Assembly (NCBI GenBank): GCA_913030665.1
Contig: CAJWFS010000002.1
Coordinates: forward strand, 1-64,000
DNA length: 64,000 bases
Direction of reading: 5' to 3'
DNA from: an uncultured Acidimicrobiaceae bacterium
GTDB taxonomy: Bacteria; Actinomycetota; Acidimicrobiia; Acidimicrobiales; MedAcidi-G1
The translations under genes and the position numbers were made by a program. Each line of letters opens with the position of its first letter. Within the stretch, counting starts at the first letter, position 1. This document shows, one piece after another, positions 54,147 to 63,703 of the stretch. The notes under the pieces were generated by a model. That model saw only the letters and a list, made by a program, of their open reading frames with translations. It ran no database searches and had not been told where the DNA came from.

Positions 54147-55196
54147 ATGAGAGCAGACGAGAACGAGGAACGCATAGCGGTCTTCGTCGACTACGAGAAC
54201 CTCGCCATCGGTGCCCGTCAGGACCTCGGCATCGCCCGTTTCGACTTCGGACCGATCGCTAGGGCCATGGCCGAACGCGGCCGGGTCGTCTATCGGCGGG
54301 CCTATGCCGACTGGTCGGGCTTCGACGATGACCGCCGGCACCTGACCCGCCACCAGGTCGAGCTGATCGAGATCCCCCAACGCATGGGGACCAGCCGCAA
54401 GAACTCGGCCGACATCAAGATGGTGGTCGATGCACTCGAGCTGGCCTTCGAGCGCGACTTCGTGACGACCATCGTGATCTGCACCGGAGACAGCGACTTC
54501 ACGCCGCTCGTCCAGAAGCTGCGCGAGTTGGACCGCAGGGTCATCGGCATCGGCGTGAGGAATTCGACCTCCAAGCTGCTGCCGCCGGCGTGTGACGAGT
54601 TCCTCTATTACGACAGCCTCGAGGGCGTGGAGGCTGTCATCGCGGCCAGCAAGGCCCCGAAGAAGAAGGCGCCCGCTGGTGGCCGTTCCTCGGTCGAGTC
54701 CGACGATGAGCCGATGGCCGAGGCTCCGCCGCTCGAGGAACTGGTCGTTTCGACGCTGGCCGGCATGCAGGGCTCTAACGAGGACGTACGGGCCTCGACC
54801 CTGAAGCGGGCCATCACCCGCATCGACCCGACGTTCAACGAGGCCGACCACGGGTTCCGGGGCTTCACCGAACTGCTGCGCCACCTGGCCGGGCGGAAGC
54901 GGGTGGAACTGTCCGGTGAGAAGCGCGATCCCGAGGTCGACCTGGTGACCGGTGACGGGCCGGCTCAGGCCGGGTTCGACCTGCTGGTCGACGTCGTGAC
55001 CGCTAAGTCGAAGAAGGGCGAAGCGGTGCTGTCCGGCCTCAAGACCGAGATGAACCGGCGGGACGAGACCTTCAACGAACGGGCGCTCGGCTACGGCGGT
55101 TTCCTGCAGTTTTGCAAGGCCGCAGCGGCCCGCGATCTGGTGGTCATGGTCTGGGACGACGACCGGGGCGACTACCTGCTCACCCCTGCTGGTTGA
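54147..55196 (+). CDS. NYN-domain (LabA/PIN-like) protein with two C-terminal OST-HTH/LOTUS-like domains
   Basis: RIAVFVDYENLAIGARQD...KNSADIKMVVDALELAFERDFVTTIVICTGDSDFTPLVQKLRELDRRVIGIG; two repeats (STLKRAITRIDPTFNEADHGFRGFTELLRHL; SGLKTEMNRRDETFNERALGYGGFLQFCKA). Confidence 0.87.
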   Translation: MRADENEERIAVFVDYENLAIGARQDLGIARFDFGPIARAMAERGRVVYRRAYADWSGFDDDRRHLTRHQVELIEIPQRMGTSRKNSADIKMVVDALELAFERDFVTTIVICTGDSDFTPLVQKLRELDRRVIGIGVRNSTSKLLPPACDEFLYYDSLEGVEAVIAASKAPKKKAPAGGRSSVESDDEPMAEAPPLEELVVSTLAGMQGSNEDVRASTLKRAITRIDPTFNEADHGFRGFTELLRHLAGRKRVELSGEKRDPEVDLVTGDGPAQAGFDLLVDVVTAKSKKGEAVLSGLKTEMNRRDETFNERALGYGGFLQFCKAAAARDLVVMVWDDDRGDYLLTPAG

Positions 55197-55226
55197 GGGT
55201 CGGGTTCGGCGACCCCGAGGCTGGGG

Positions 55227-56423
55227 TCAGGCTGGGCGAAAGCTGAGGTTGAGCGGACGCCGCACGTAGTTACCGGTGGCGTATGCCATGTCGTCGAGGT
55301 CGACCACGTAGTCCGGGAAGCGGGCCAACAGCTCCTCGAGGGCCACACGTCCCTGTAGGCGGGCGGCGGCAGCCCCCAGGCAGTGGTGGGCCCCGTAACT
55401 GAACGTCAGGATCCTCGCCGGGTTGCGACCCACGTTGAGCGACCCGGCGTCGTCGCCGAACTCGCGCTCGTCCCGGTTGGCCGCCCCGTAGCTGAGTAAC
55501 ACCTTGGATCCCTCGGGGATGGTCCGTCCATGGAGGTCGACGTCCCGGGTGGTGGTGCGGGCCAGGTTCTGGACGGGGCTGGTCAGGCGCAGCAACTCCT
55601 CGACAGCGGCCGGGATCATTGATGGATCGTCCACGAGCTGCCGCCGCTGGTCTGGGTGCTGGTGGAGCAGTGCCGCCGATCCGCCCAGCAGCCCGGTCGT
55701 GGTGTCGTTGCCGCCGGTGACCATGGTGAAGGCGAAACCGAGGATCCACAGGATCGACACGGCGTCCTCACCCAAGGCGATCAGCTGGCTGACCATGTCG
55801 TCGCCTGGTTCGAGCCGGCGACGCTCGATGAGGTCGGTGAAGTAGGCGAGCAGGTCGCCGATGCCTGAATCCGGCTCGTCGGTCCGGCCGTGGGCGGCGG
55901 CGGCCACGATCTGGTCGGTCCATTCGTCGAAGTGGAAGCGGTCCTCGACCGGCACGCCGAGGTAGTGGGCCACCACGAAACTGGGTAGCGGCTTGAACAG
56001 CTCGGCCACGATGTCGCCGCCACCGCCCTCGGTTATCCGATCCAGACGCTCGACGACGAATGCCCGCACGTCGTCCTCGATGGCTGAGACCTGGCGGGGG
56101 GTGAAGCCCGACCCGACTAGTCGCCGGAAGGCCGTGTGGTCGGGCGGGTCGAGGAACACGATCGGTGTGGCCTCGCCCATGTCGACACCGGCACCTCGTT
56201 CGACGGTCAGGCCGCTTGCTGAAGAGAAGGTGGCGGTGTCCCGGGCGGCGTCGAACACATCGCCGAACCTGGAGAGGACCCAGAACTGGTCCCGATGCTC
56301 GGAGCACTCGACGCGGTGGACCGGGTCGTTGTCTCGCAGCGCCCGGTACATGCCGAACGGATCGCGCCACGACTCGCCGGATCGCAGGTCGAATCGGGTT
56401 GTCTGCAGGGCGATGGGGTCAGC
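55227..56423 (-). CDS. Cytochrome P450 (start codon unresolved)
   Basis: FTMVTGGNDTTTGLLGGSAALL I-helix, ExxR region AAVEELLRLTSPVQNLARTTTRDVDL, heme loop FSYGAHHCLGAAAARLQ. Confidence 0.9.
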   Translation of the reverse strand, partial: ADPIALQTTRFDLRSGESWRDPFGMYRALRDNDPVHRVECSEHRDQFWVLSRFGDVFDAARDTATFSSASGLTVERGAGVDMGEATPIVFLDPPDHTAFRRLVGSGFTPRQVSAIEDDVRAFVVERLDRITEGGGGDIVAELFKPLPSFVVAHYLGVPVEDRFHFDEWTDQIVAAAAHGRTDEPDSGIGDLLAYFTDLIERRRLEPGDDMVSQLIALGEDAVSILWILGFAFTMVTGGNDTTTGLLGGSAALLHQHPDQRRQLVDDPSMIPAAVEELLRLTSPVQNLARTTTRDVDLHGRTIPEGSKVLLSYGAANRDEREFGDDAGSLNVGRNPARILTFSYGAHHCLGAAAARLQGRVALEELLARFPDYVVDLDDMAYATGNYVRRPLNLSFRPA

Positions 56424-57090
56424 CCGCCTTGGGGAGCACGATGAAGGCCATGGCCACGTAGTGCAGCGCGGCGGCGGTGACCGTGCAGGCGTGGAACACC
56501 TCGTGGAACCCGAAGGTCCTCGGCCACGGGTCCGGCGACTGGAAGGCGTAGACCATGGCACCAGCGGTATAGAGCAACCCGCCGATCAGCAGGAGTACGA
56601 AGCCGGCCACGCCGAGTTGCTGCCAGGCGTCGGCCGCCACCGGGAGGAGGCACCACCCGACGACCAGATAGGGGATGGCCACCACGGGAGTGGGCGCCTC
56701 CGTGTACCGCAGTCGCAGCCAGATGCCGATTGCTGCGCCGCCCCAGACCAGTGGCAGCACCAGTTTGGCGGCCCACGGGGACAGGGCAAAGGCGGCGATC
56801 GGCGTGTAGCTCGCGGCGATGGCGATGAAGATCGTGGAGTGATCGAACCGTTGCATGATCCGGTCGCCCCGTTCGCTCCACGAAATGCGGTGGTAGAGGG
56901 CCGAGACGCCGAACAGGGCCACGACGGACAGGGAATAGAGGGCGATGACGAACCGGGGCCATATGTCGGGGGCCCGCACGACCATGATCGGGGCCAGGGT
57001 CAGGGCGGCCACGAACGCCATTCGGTGCGACACCCCCCGGTACCGGGGCTTGGGCGGCCTCGGATCCGTCATCTCGGTGACCGCTGACAT
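56419..57090 (-). CDS. Hemolysin III/PAQR family membrane protein
   Basis: SALYHRISWSERGDRIMQRFDHSTIFIAIAASYTPIA; FGFHEVFHACTVTAAALHYVAMAFIVLP. Confidence 0.93.
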   Translation of the reverse strand: MSAVTEMTDPRPPKPRYRGVSHRMAFVAALTLAPIMVVRAPDIWPRFVIALYSLSVVALFGVSALYHRISWSERGDRIMQRFDHSTIFIAIAASYTPIAAFALSPWAAKLVLPLVWGGAAIGIWLRLRYTEAPTPVVAIPYLVVGWCLLPVAADAWQQLGVAGFVLLLIGGLLYTAGAMVYAFQSPDPWPRTFGFHEVFHACTVTAAALHYVAMAFIVLPKAG

Positions 57091-57187
57091 GGCAACACAC
57101 TACGGGTGAGCACTGACCGACCCGGTTCGGGCAGAATCGGGGAATCGTCGGGCCTGACCAGAGGGTCACCCGGCCGGAAGGGGCCAG

Positions 57188-58843
57188 GTGACAGATCGCT
57201 ACGACTTCGTGATCATCGGGGGTGGCTCGGCGGGCTGTGCGCTGGCCAACCGCCTGAGTGCCGATCCGGCCAACCGGGTACTCCTGATCGAGGCCGGTCG
57301 GCGCGACTGGCGGGCCGACGTGGTCATCCACATGCCGGCCGCCCTGTCGATGGGCATCGGCAACCGGTTCTACGACTGGATGTACGAATCCGAACCCGAG
57401 CCCGAGATGGGCGGCCGCCGGGTGTACCACGCCCGCGGCAAGGTCCTCGGTGGCTCATCGTCCATCAACGGGATGATCTTCCAGCGGGGCAACCCGATGG
57501 ACTTCGACCGCTGGGCGGCAACGCCAGGCTGCGAGCAGTGGGACTGGGCGCACTGCCTCCCGTACTTCAAGCGCATGGAGACCTGTATCGCCGGGACCGA
57601 CGACTGGCGCGGTGGCGACGGCCCGCTAAAACTGGAGCGGGGCCCAGCCACCAGCCCGCTGTTCCAGGCGTTCTTCGAGGCCGTCCAGCAGGCCGGGCAT
57701 CCGATGACGCCTGACGTCAACGGCTACCGCCAGGAGGGCTTCAACGCCTTCGACCGCAACGTCTACCGGGGTCGACGCCTCTCGGCCGCCCGGGCCTACC
57801 TGCATCCGGTCCTCCACCGGAAAAACCTGGACCTCTGGACCAAGGCGCACGCCACCAAACTGGTGATGGATGGCACCCGGGTGACCGGCGTGGAGGTCAG
57901 CCATCGGGGCCGGGCTCGAACCGTCGAGGCCGCCGAGGTCATCTCGTGCAGCGGCGCCATCAACACGCCACAACTCCTGCAGTTGTCGGGCATCGGACCG
58001 GCCGGCGTGCTGCGCGACGCCGGGGTCACGCCGGTGGTAGACCTGCCCGGCGTTGGTGCCAATCTCCAGGACCACCTCGAGGTGTATGTGCAGTACGCCT
58101 GCAACGAGCCCGTCTCGATGGCGCCGCAGTTGGCCCAGTGGCGCAAGCCGTGGATCGGCCTCCAGTGGTTGTTCCGGAGGGGCCCCGGGGCGTCGAACCA
58201 CTTCGAGGCCGGCGGGTTCCTGCGCAGCAATGACGATGTGTCGTGGCCGAACCTGATGTTCCACTTCCTGCCTATCGCCATCCGCTACGACGGGTCGGTC
58301 TCCACCGAAGGGCACGGCTACCAGTTCCACATCGGGCCGATGTTCTCCAACAGCAGGGGTTGGGTGCGGATCTGGTCCGACGACCCGTTCCAGAAGCCGA
58401 AGATGCTGTTCAACTACCTGTCGACGCCGGAGGATCGCCGGGAGTGGGCTGAGGCCATCGAGGTTGCCCGCAACATCATGGGACAGCCCGCGTTCGAGCG
58501 TTACAACGGTGGTGAGATCTCACCCGGGCCGGATGTGACCGGCGACGAGGCGGTCCTCGAATGGGTTCGTGCCGACGCCGAGACGGCGCTCCACCCGTCG
58601 TGCACAGCGCGGATGGGAACCGACGCGATGGCTGTGGTGGACCCGACCAGCATGCGGGTGCATGGCGTGCAGGGACTGAGGGTCGTGGACGCCTCGGTCA
58701 TGCCTACGCTCACCAACGGCAACATCTACGCCCCGGTGATGATGATCGCCGAGAAGGCCGCCGACCGGATCCTGGGGAACACGCCGCTGCCGGCCAGCGA
58801 CGCCCCGCAGTACCGTCATGGCGTGTCCGACCCAGACTGGTAG
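57188..58843 (+). CDS. GMC family FAD oxidoreductase (choline dehydrogenase-like)
   Basis: [80 protein letters not shown]-term [59 protein letters not shown]. Confidence 0.93.
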   Translation: MTDRYDFVIIGGGSAGCALANRLSADPANRVLLIEAGRRDWRADVVIHMPAALSMGIGNRFYDWMYESEPEPEMGGRRVYHARGKVLGGSSSINGMIFQRGNPMDFDRWAATPGCEQWDWAHCLPYFKRMETCIAGTDDWRGGDGPLKLERGPATSPLFQAFFEAVQQAGHPMTPDVNGYRQEGFNAFDRNVYRGRRLSAARAYLHPVLHRKNLDLWTKAHATKLVMDGTRVTGVEVSHRGRARTVEAAEVISCSGAINTPQLLQLSGIGPAGVLRDAGVTPVVDLPGVGANLQDHLEVYVQYACNEPVSMAPQLAQWRKPWIGLQWLFRRGPGASNHFEAGGFLRSNDDVSWPNLMFHFLPIAIRYDGSVSTEGHGYQFHIGPMFSNSRGWVRIWSDDPFQKPKMLFNYLSTPEDRREWAEAIEVARNIMGQPAFERYNGGEISPGPDVTGDEAVLEWVRADAETALHPSCTARMGTDAMAVVDPTSMRVHGVQGLRVVDASVMPTLTNGNIYAPVMMIAEKAADRILGNTPLPASDAPQYRHGVSDPDW

Positions 58844-58870
58844 AACCTGTCGGGGCGATAGGAGGAGCTT

Positions 58871-59980
58871 GTGGGACTGCAGATCGGGCTCGGGTCGAGG
58901 ATCCGAAAGTCACCGTTCTTCGACGCCCTGGTGCGCCACGGTCTGACCCATGTCACCGTCTACAACCACATGTACATGCCGGGGTCGTTCGGCGACCCGG
59001 ATGAGGAGTACCGGGCGCTCGTAGAACGGGTCTCGCTGTGGGACGTGGCCTGTGAACGCCAGGTCGAGGTAGTCGGCCCGGATGCCTTCGCCCTGTGCCA
59101 GTACGTGTCGGCCCGGGACCTGCGGGGCATGGCCGTCGGCCGGGTGCGCTATGCGCCGATGTGCGACCACGACGGGGTACTCCTCAACGACCCGATGGTG
59201 CTGAGGCTGGCCGAGGACCGATTCTGGATCTCGATTGCAGACAGCGACGTATTGCTGTGGTGTCAGGCCGTGGCGGCCGAGCGGGGCCTGGACTGCCGGG
59301 TGTTTGAGCCTGATGTCTCGCCGTTGGCCGTGCAGGGGCCGAGGGCCGACGACACCATGGCCGACCTGCTCGGCGAATGGGTGCGGGACGTGCGGTTCTT
59401 CGGGTTCGTGGAGACCAGCTACGACGGCATCCCGTTCGTGCTCTGCCGGTCCGGCTGGAGCGGCCAGGGAGGCTTCGAGCTGTTCCTGCAGGACGGGTCC
59501 CGTGGGCTGGACCTTTGGGATGCCGTGTGGGCGGCGGGGGAGGAGTACGGCATCCACCCGGGTGGTCCGACATTGAACGAGCGGATCGAGTCGGACCTGT
59601 TCTCCTACCGAGCCGACTGCGGGGCGGCGGCCACGCCACTGGAGGTGGGTCTGGACCGCTACCTGTCGTTGGACCGCGATGACGACTTCATCGGCAAGGA
59701 GGCCTTGCTGGCCGAACGCTCGCGTGGGCCAGCGAGGCGCCTGGTCAAGGCCCTGCTGTCTGGCGACCGCCTGACGGCGACCAGCGAGCATCCCTGGTTG
59801 GCGCAGTCGCCGGACGGATCAACGTGTGGTGAGGTCCGGGTCGCCGTCTGGTCACCGAAACACGAATCCAACCTCTGCCTGGCCCTGGTGTCATCCGACG
59901 TGGCCGGCGGCCCGTTCACGACGGCGACCCCGACCGGCGAGGTTCTGGCGGCCACCCACCTTGCCTACTTCGCGGAGTAA
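58871..59980 (+). CDS. GcvT/aminomethyltransferase-family protein resembling DMSP demethylase DmdA
   Basis: SRIRKSPFFDALVRHGLTHVTVYNHMYMPGSFGDPDEEYRALVERVSLWDVACERQVEVVGPDA, NDPMVLRLAEDRFWISIADSDVLLW, RSGWSGQGGFELFLQD, GGPTLNERIESDLFSYRAD. Confidence 0.82.
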   Translation: MGLQIGLGSRIRKSPFFDALVRHGLTHVTVYNHMYMPGSFGDPDEEYRALVERVSLWDVACERQVEVVGPDAFALCQYVSARDLRGMAVGRVRYAPMCDHDGVLLNDPMVLRLAEDRFWISIADSDVLLWCQAVAAERGLDCRVFEPDVSPLAVQGPRADDTMADLLGEWVRDVRFFGFVETSYDGIPFVLCRSGWSGQGGFELFLQDGSRGLDLWDAVWAAGEEYGIHPGGPTLNERIESDLFSYRADCGAAATPLEVGLDRYLSLDRDDDFIGKEALLAERSRGPARRLVKALLSGDRLTATSEHPWLAQSPDGSTCGEVRVAVWSPKHESNLCLALVSSDVAGGPFTTATPTGEVLAATHLAYFAE

Positions 59981-60064
59981 CCGGACTCGAAGTTCAGCCT
60001 CCTCGGCAGACGCCATGGAAGGCGTCTGAGCTCAGCGTCCGTCGGGCCTGTCTGTTCCGTCCGG

Positions 60065-61132
60065 TCAGTGGGAATGCTTCAGCACCGCCCGTACGGAGTC
60101 CTCGTCGCCCTCGCGGTGCAGCAGCGCCATCGCCCGGTCGACGTCCTCTAGGCCGACGACGGTGCCCAGTAGGGGACCGGTCGGAAAATCACCCTCGTTC
60201 AGGATCCGGGCCGCCTCGTCCACCGAAGCCACGTCTCCACCGGCACCTCCCAGCACCGTCAGGCCCTTCATCACGACCTTGTCCGATACCACCGGCACGG
60301 CCTGGCGGTCCTTCAGGCCGGCCCACACCACCGTGCCGCGTTGGTGCACCAGGTCGAAGCACAACCCGGGCGTGATCGGGGCGCTGGCCAGGTCCACGGC
60401 CAGGCTGGCCCCGAATCCGCCCGTCAGGTCCATCACCGCCTCCACCGGGTCGTCGGCCGTCACGTCGATGGCGTGGTCGGCACCCACCTCGAGGGCCACG
60501 GCCAACCGTGTCATATCCTCGCCGGTGCCTGTCACGATGACCTGTCCGGCACCCAGGCGCTTCGCATAAGCGGCGCACGTCAGGCCCATGTGGCCGGGCC
60601 CCTGGATGACGATGGTCTGTCCGGCCTGGAACTGGGCCCGGCCCAGCCACGCCACCATGTTTGAGAGCGGCTCGAAGAGGGTCAGTTCGGCGGCCGGGAC
60701 CTCGTCGGTCAGACGGGCCAGATGGGTGCCGGGCAGCACCGCCATGTACTCGCCGTAGCCACCCCACAGGCCGGCCCCCTCGTCCAGGCCGAAGGAGTAC
60801 CCGTAGCAGCGCACCCCGAACGGGTTGCCCTCGTACGGCTGCCCGAACCAGACGATGTCCACTGCCACCCGGTCGTCGACCTCGACACCCAGGTCGGCGT
60901 CGTCCGCGAGGGCGTGGACCCGTCCCACGATCTCATGGCCCGGCACCACCGGGCAGACCTCGCCCGGTACGTGCTTTTGTCCGGCCAGTTGTGCCACGTC
61001 GCTGTGGCACAGCCCGACGGCCTCCACGGCCAGCACCGCACCGCCCGGAGGCGGCGTCGGCACCGTGAAGTCGTCCCTCAGCGCCCAGGTGCCATCCCCG
61101 TGGAACACCACTGCCCTGCAGGTATCGGACAT
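60065..61132 (-). CDS. Zinc-binding (MDR) alcohol dehydrogenase family protein
   Basis: GLCHSDVAQLAGQKHVPGEVCPVVPGHEIVGRVHALADDADLGVEVDDRVAVDIV; VIQGPGHMGLTCAAYAKRLGAGQVIVTG. Confidence 0.9.
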   Translation of the reverse strand: MSDTCRAVVFHGDGTWALRDDFTVPTPPPGGAVLAVEAVGLCHSDVAQLAGQKHVPGEVCPVVPGHEIVGRVHALADDADLGVEVDDRVAVDIVWFGQPYEGNPFGVRCYGYSFGLDEGAGLWGGYGEYMAVLPGTHLARLTDEVPAAELTLFEPLSNMVAWLGRAQFQAGQTIVIQGPGHMGLTCAAYAKRLGAGQVIVTGTGEDMTRLAVALEVGADHAIDVTADDPVEAVMDLTGGFGASLAVDLASAPITPGLCFDLVHQRGTVVWAGLKDRQAVPVVSDKVVMKGLTVLGGAGGDVASVDEAARILNEGDFPTGPLLGTVVGLEDVDRAMALLHREGDEDSVRAVLKHSH

Positions 61133-61180
61133 GTTCCCTACGCCCTCATCGTCCGCACGCGATCACTCCGGAAGCGCTTC

Positions 61181-62359
61181 CTACAGCCGCTGAATCAGCG
61201 TGCCGGTCCCCAACCCGCCGCCGCAGCACATGGTCACCACGGCGTACTCGCCGCCGGCGCGCTGCAGCTCGTGCACGGCCTTGGTCGTCAGGATGGCCCC
61301 CGTGCCTCCCAGGGGGTGGCCCAGTGCGATGGCGCCACCGTTCGGGTTGACGGTCTCCATGTCGGGGGAGAGTTCCTTCTCCCACGCCAGCACCACCGAG
61401 GCGAAAGCCTCGTTGATCTCGACCACGTCGATGTCGTCCATCGTCAGGTCGTTGTCGGCCAGCAGCTTCTGCGTGGCACCGATCGGGCCGGTCAGCATGA
61501 GCTCCGGGTCCGAGCCCACCAGGCACGAGTCCACGATCCGGGCCAGTGGCTTGACGCCAAGCTCGGCGGCCTTCTCAGCGGTCATGAGCAGCACGGCGCC
61601 GGCGCCGTCTGAGATCTGCGATGACGTACCCGCCGTGTGAACGCCGTTCTCCCGACCCGACGGCTTCAGATTCCCCAGCGACTCCAGCGTTGTGTCCCGC
61701 AGGCCCTCGTCACGGGTGACGGTGGTCGTCCCACCGGTCGGCTTGCCGTCCTCGTCCAGTACGGGAGCCTCCACTGGCACGATCTGGGTGGCGTAGCGGT
61801 CCTCCTCCCACGCCCGGGCCGCCCGCTCCTGTGACTGCACGCCGAATGCGTCCGTGTCGGCCCGCGTTATGCCCCACTGCTCGGCGATCCGCTCCGATCC
61901 CTCGAACTGCGAAGTGAACTCGAAATGCTCGTAGTAGTTCCGGTTGACGGGCCGACCCGAGTTCGGTTCCTTGGGCGACGTCGCCCCGAAGCCAACTTGG
62001 CTCATGAGTTCCACGCCGCAACCCACGGCCGCGTCCACCACGCCGCTGGCCACGAGGGCGTACGCCAGGTTGGTGGCCTGCTGCGACGACCCGCACTGGG
62101 CGTCAACCGTCGTCGCCGGCACCTCCAACGGCAGGCCCGCGGTCAGCCACGCCGTACGGGTCACGTTCATCGACTGCATACCGACCTGGCCGACGCAGCC
62201 GCCCACGACCTGGCCCACCTCCAGGGGGTCGATCCCGGTCCGGTCGAACAGCGCCTTCTGGACGGTGCCCAGCACGTCCACGCTGTGGCAGGTCGACATG
62301 CCCCCGTTGCGGCGCCCCACAGGCGTCCTCACGGCATCGACGATCACGACATCTCTCAT
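61181..62359 (-). CDS. Acetyl-CoA C-acyltransferase (thiolase) family protein
   Basis: DVVIVDAVRTPVGRRNGG, VDAQCGSSQQATNLAYALVASG, EINEAFASVVLAWEKEL, NPNGGAIALGHPLGGTGAILTTKAVHEL, CCGGGLGTGTLIQRL. Confidence 0.94.
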   Translation of the reverse strand: MRDVVIVDAVRTPVGRRNGGMSTCHSVDVLGTVQKALFDRTGIDPLEVGQVVGGCVGQVGMQSMNVTRTAWLTAGLPLEVPATTVDAQCGSSQQATNLAYALVASGVVDAAVGCGVELMSQVGFGATSPKEPNSGRPVNRNYYEHFEFTSQFEGSERIAEQWGITRADTDAFGVQSQERAARAWEEDRYATQIVPVEAPVLDEDGKPTGGTTTVTRDEGLRDTTLESLGNLKPSGRENGVHTAGTSSQISDGAGAVLLMTAEKAAELGVKPLARIVDSCLVGSDPELMLTGPIGATQKLLADNDLTMDDIDVVEINEAFASVVLAWEKELSPDMETVNPNGGAIALGHPLGGTGAILTTKAVHELQRAGGEYAVVTMCCGGGLGTGTLIQRL

Positions 62360-62436
62360 GGTGTGCTCCTGGTTCTCGAATTCCTGGTTGGTTCGGCGGC
62401 CCCGCTGGTCGCCGGTGTTGGTTCGGACGGGTCGGC

Positions 62437-63675
62437 TCAGATCGGCAGGTCGCCGGTGGCCCGGGAGGTCGACCCGGTGTCGGTCCAAGCGGCGATCGAT
62501 CGCTGGGCTATGCGCATCTGGTGCACCTCGTCGGCCCCGTCGGCGAATCGTGCCCAGCGGGCCTGCTGGAACATGTGTGCCAGAGGAGTGTCGGTCGAGT
62601 ATCCGAGCGCCCCATGCACCTGGATGGCCCGGTCGATGATCCGGTTCAGGCTGTTGGCCACGAAGTGCTTCGCCATCGACACCTCGGACTTGAAGTCATC
62701 GCCGTTGTCGATCTTGTAGGCGGCGTGCAGCACCATCAGCTTCGACTGGTAGAGCTCCATCGTGGAGTCGGCGATCATCCACTGGATGCCCTGCTTCTCG
62801 GCCAGCAGCGAACCGTGGCTGAACCGGTTCAGGGAACGCTCCACCATCATGTCCAGCGCCGTCTCGGCCTGGGCGATCCAGCGCATGCAGTGGGCCAGGC
62901 GGGCCGGCCCCAGCCGGTACTGGCCCAGCAGGTGCCCCTGGCCCCGGCCGCCCAGCATCTGGTCGTCGTGCAGCCGCAGGTCCTCTATGAGGATTTCCGA
63001 GTGTCCGGTCGAGCCGTGCATCGTCTCGATCTGGCGCACCTCGGTCCACCCGTCCGACGGGATGTCGACCAGGAACGCCGAGTTGGCGGCCTGGGGGATC
63101 TCCGGGTTCTCCTCGGTACGGCACACCAGGATGGCGAACTTCGCCCGGTGGGCATTGCTGATGAACCACTTGTGGCCGTTGATGACCCACTCGTCGCCGT
63201 CCACGTACGCGCTGGTGCGGATGAGCGTCGGGTCCGACCCGGCCACCTCCGGTTCGGTCATGGCGAAGCACGACCACGTGGTGCCCTCGCAGAGCGGCCG
63301 CAGGTACTTCTCCTTCTGGGCGTCGGTGGCCCAGTGGAGCAGCGTGTGCATGTTGCCCTCGTCGGGCGCCTGGCAGTTCAGGACCCACGGGCCGTAGTAG
63401 GAGCGGGCCGCCTCGGCCTGCACCATCGCCAACTCGACGTGCCCGAGGCCCATGCCGCCCCACTCCTCGGGCATGTGGGGTAGCCACAGCCCCTCGGCGT
63501 GGGCCTGCTTGCGCATTCCGATGAGCGCCTTGAGGCGGTCCGTGCCGTCCAGAGGCTCGGCACCGCCCTCGCCGTCGATGATCGCCCCGCCTGGACGGAT
63601 CACGTCGTCGACGAACGTCCGGACCCGGGCCCGGATCGCTTCCAGTTCCGGTGTGAGGCTGAAGTCGATCGCCAT
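62437..63675 (-). CDS. Acyl-CoA dehydrogenase family protein
   Basis: CFAMTEPEVAGSDPTLIRTSAYVDGDEWVINGHKWFISNAHRA; IQVHGALGYSTDTPLAHMFQQARWARFADGADEVHQMRIAQRSI. Confidence 0.94.
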   Translation of the reverse strand: MAIDFSLTPELEAIRARVRTFVDDVIRPGGAIIDGEGGAEPLDGTDRLKALIGMRKQAHAEGLWLPHMPEEWGGMGLGHVELAMVQAEAARSYYGPWVLNCQAPDEGNMHTLLHWATDAQKEKYLRPLCEGTTWSCFAMTEPEVAGSDPTLIRTSAYVDGDEWVINGHKWFISNAHRAKFAILVCRTEENPEIPQAANSAFLVDIPSDGWTEVRQIETMHGSTGHSEILIEDLRLHDDQMLGGRGQGHLLGQYRLGPARLAHCMRWIAQAETALDMMVERSLNRFSHGSLLAEKQGIQWMIADSTMELYQSKLMVLHAAYKIDNGDDFKSEVSMAKHFVANSLNRIIDRAIQVHGALGYSTDTPLAHMFQQARWARFADGADEVHQMRIAQRSIAAWTDTGSTSRATGDLPI

Positions 63676-63703
63676 GGCGCTGCTCCTGTTCTTCGGCCAG
63701 GTC

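Noticed and set aside
62437-63675. Acyl-CoA dehydrogenase as DmdC of the DMSP demethylation pathway
   Set aside because: At 412 aa it looks like an ordinary acyl-CoA dehydrogenase, shorter than the DmdC type I recall; no support beyond proximity to the DmdA-like gene.
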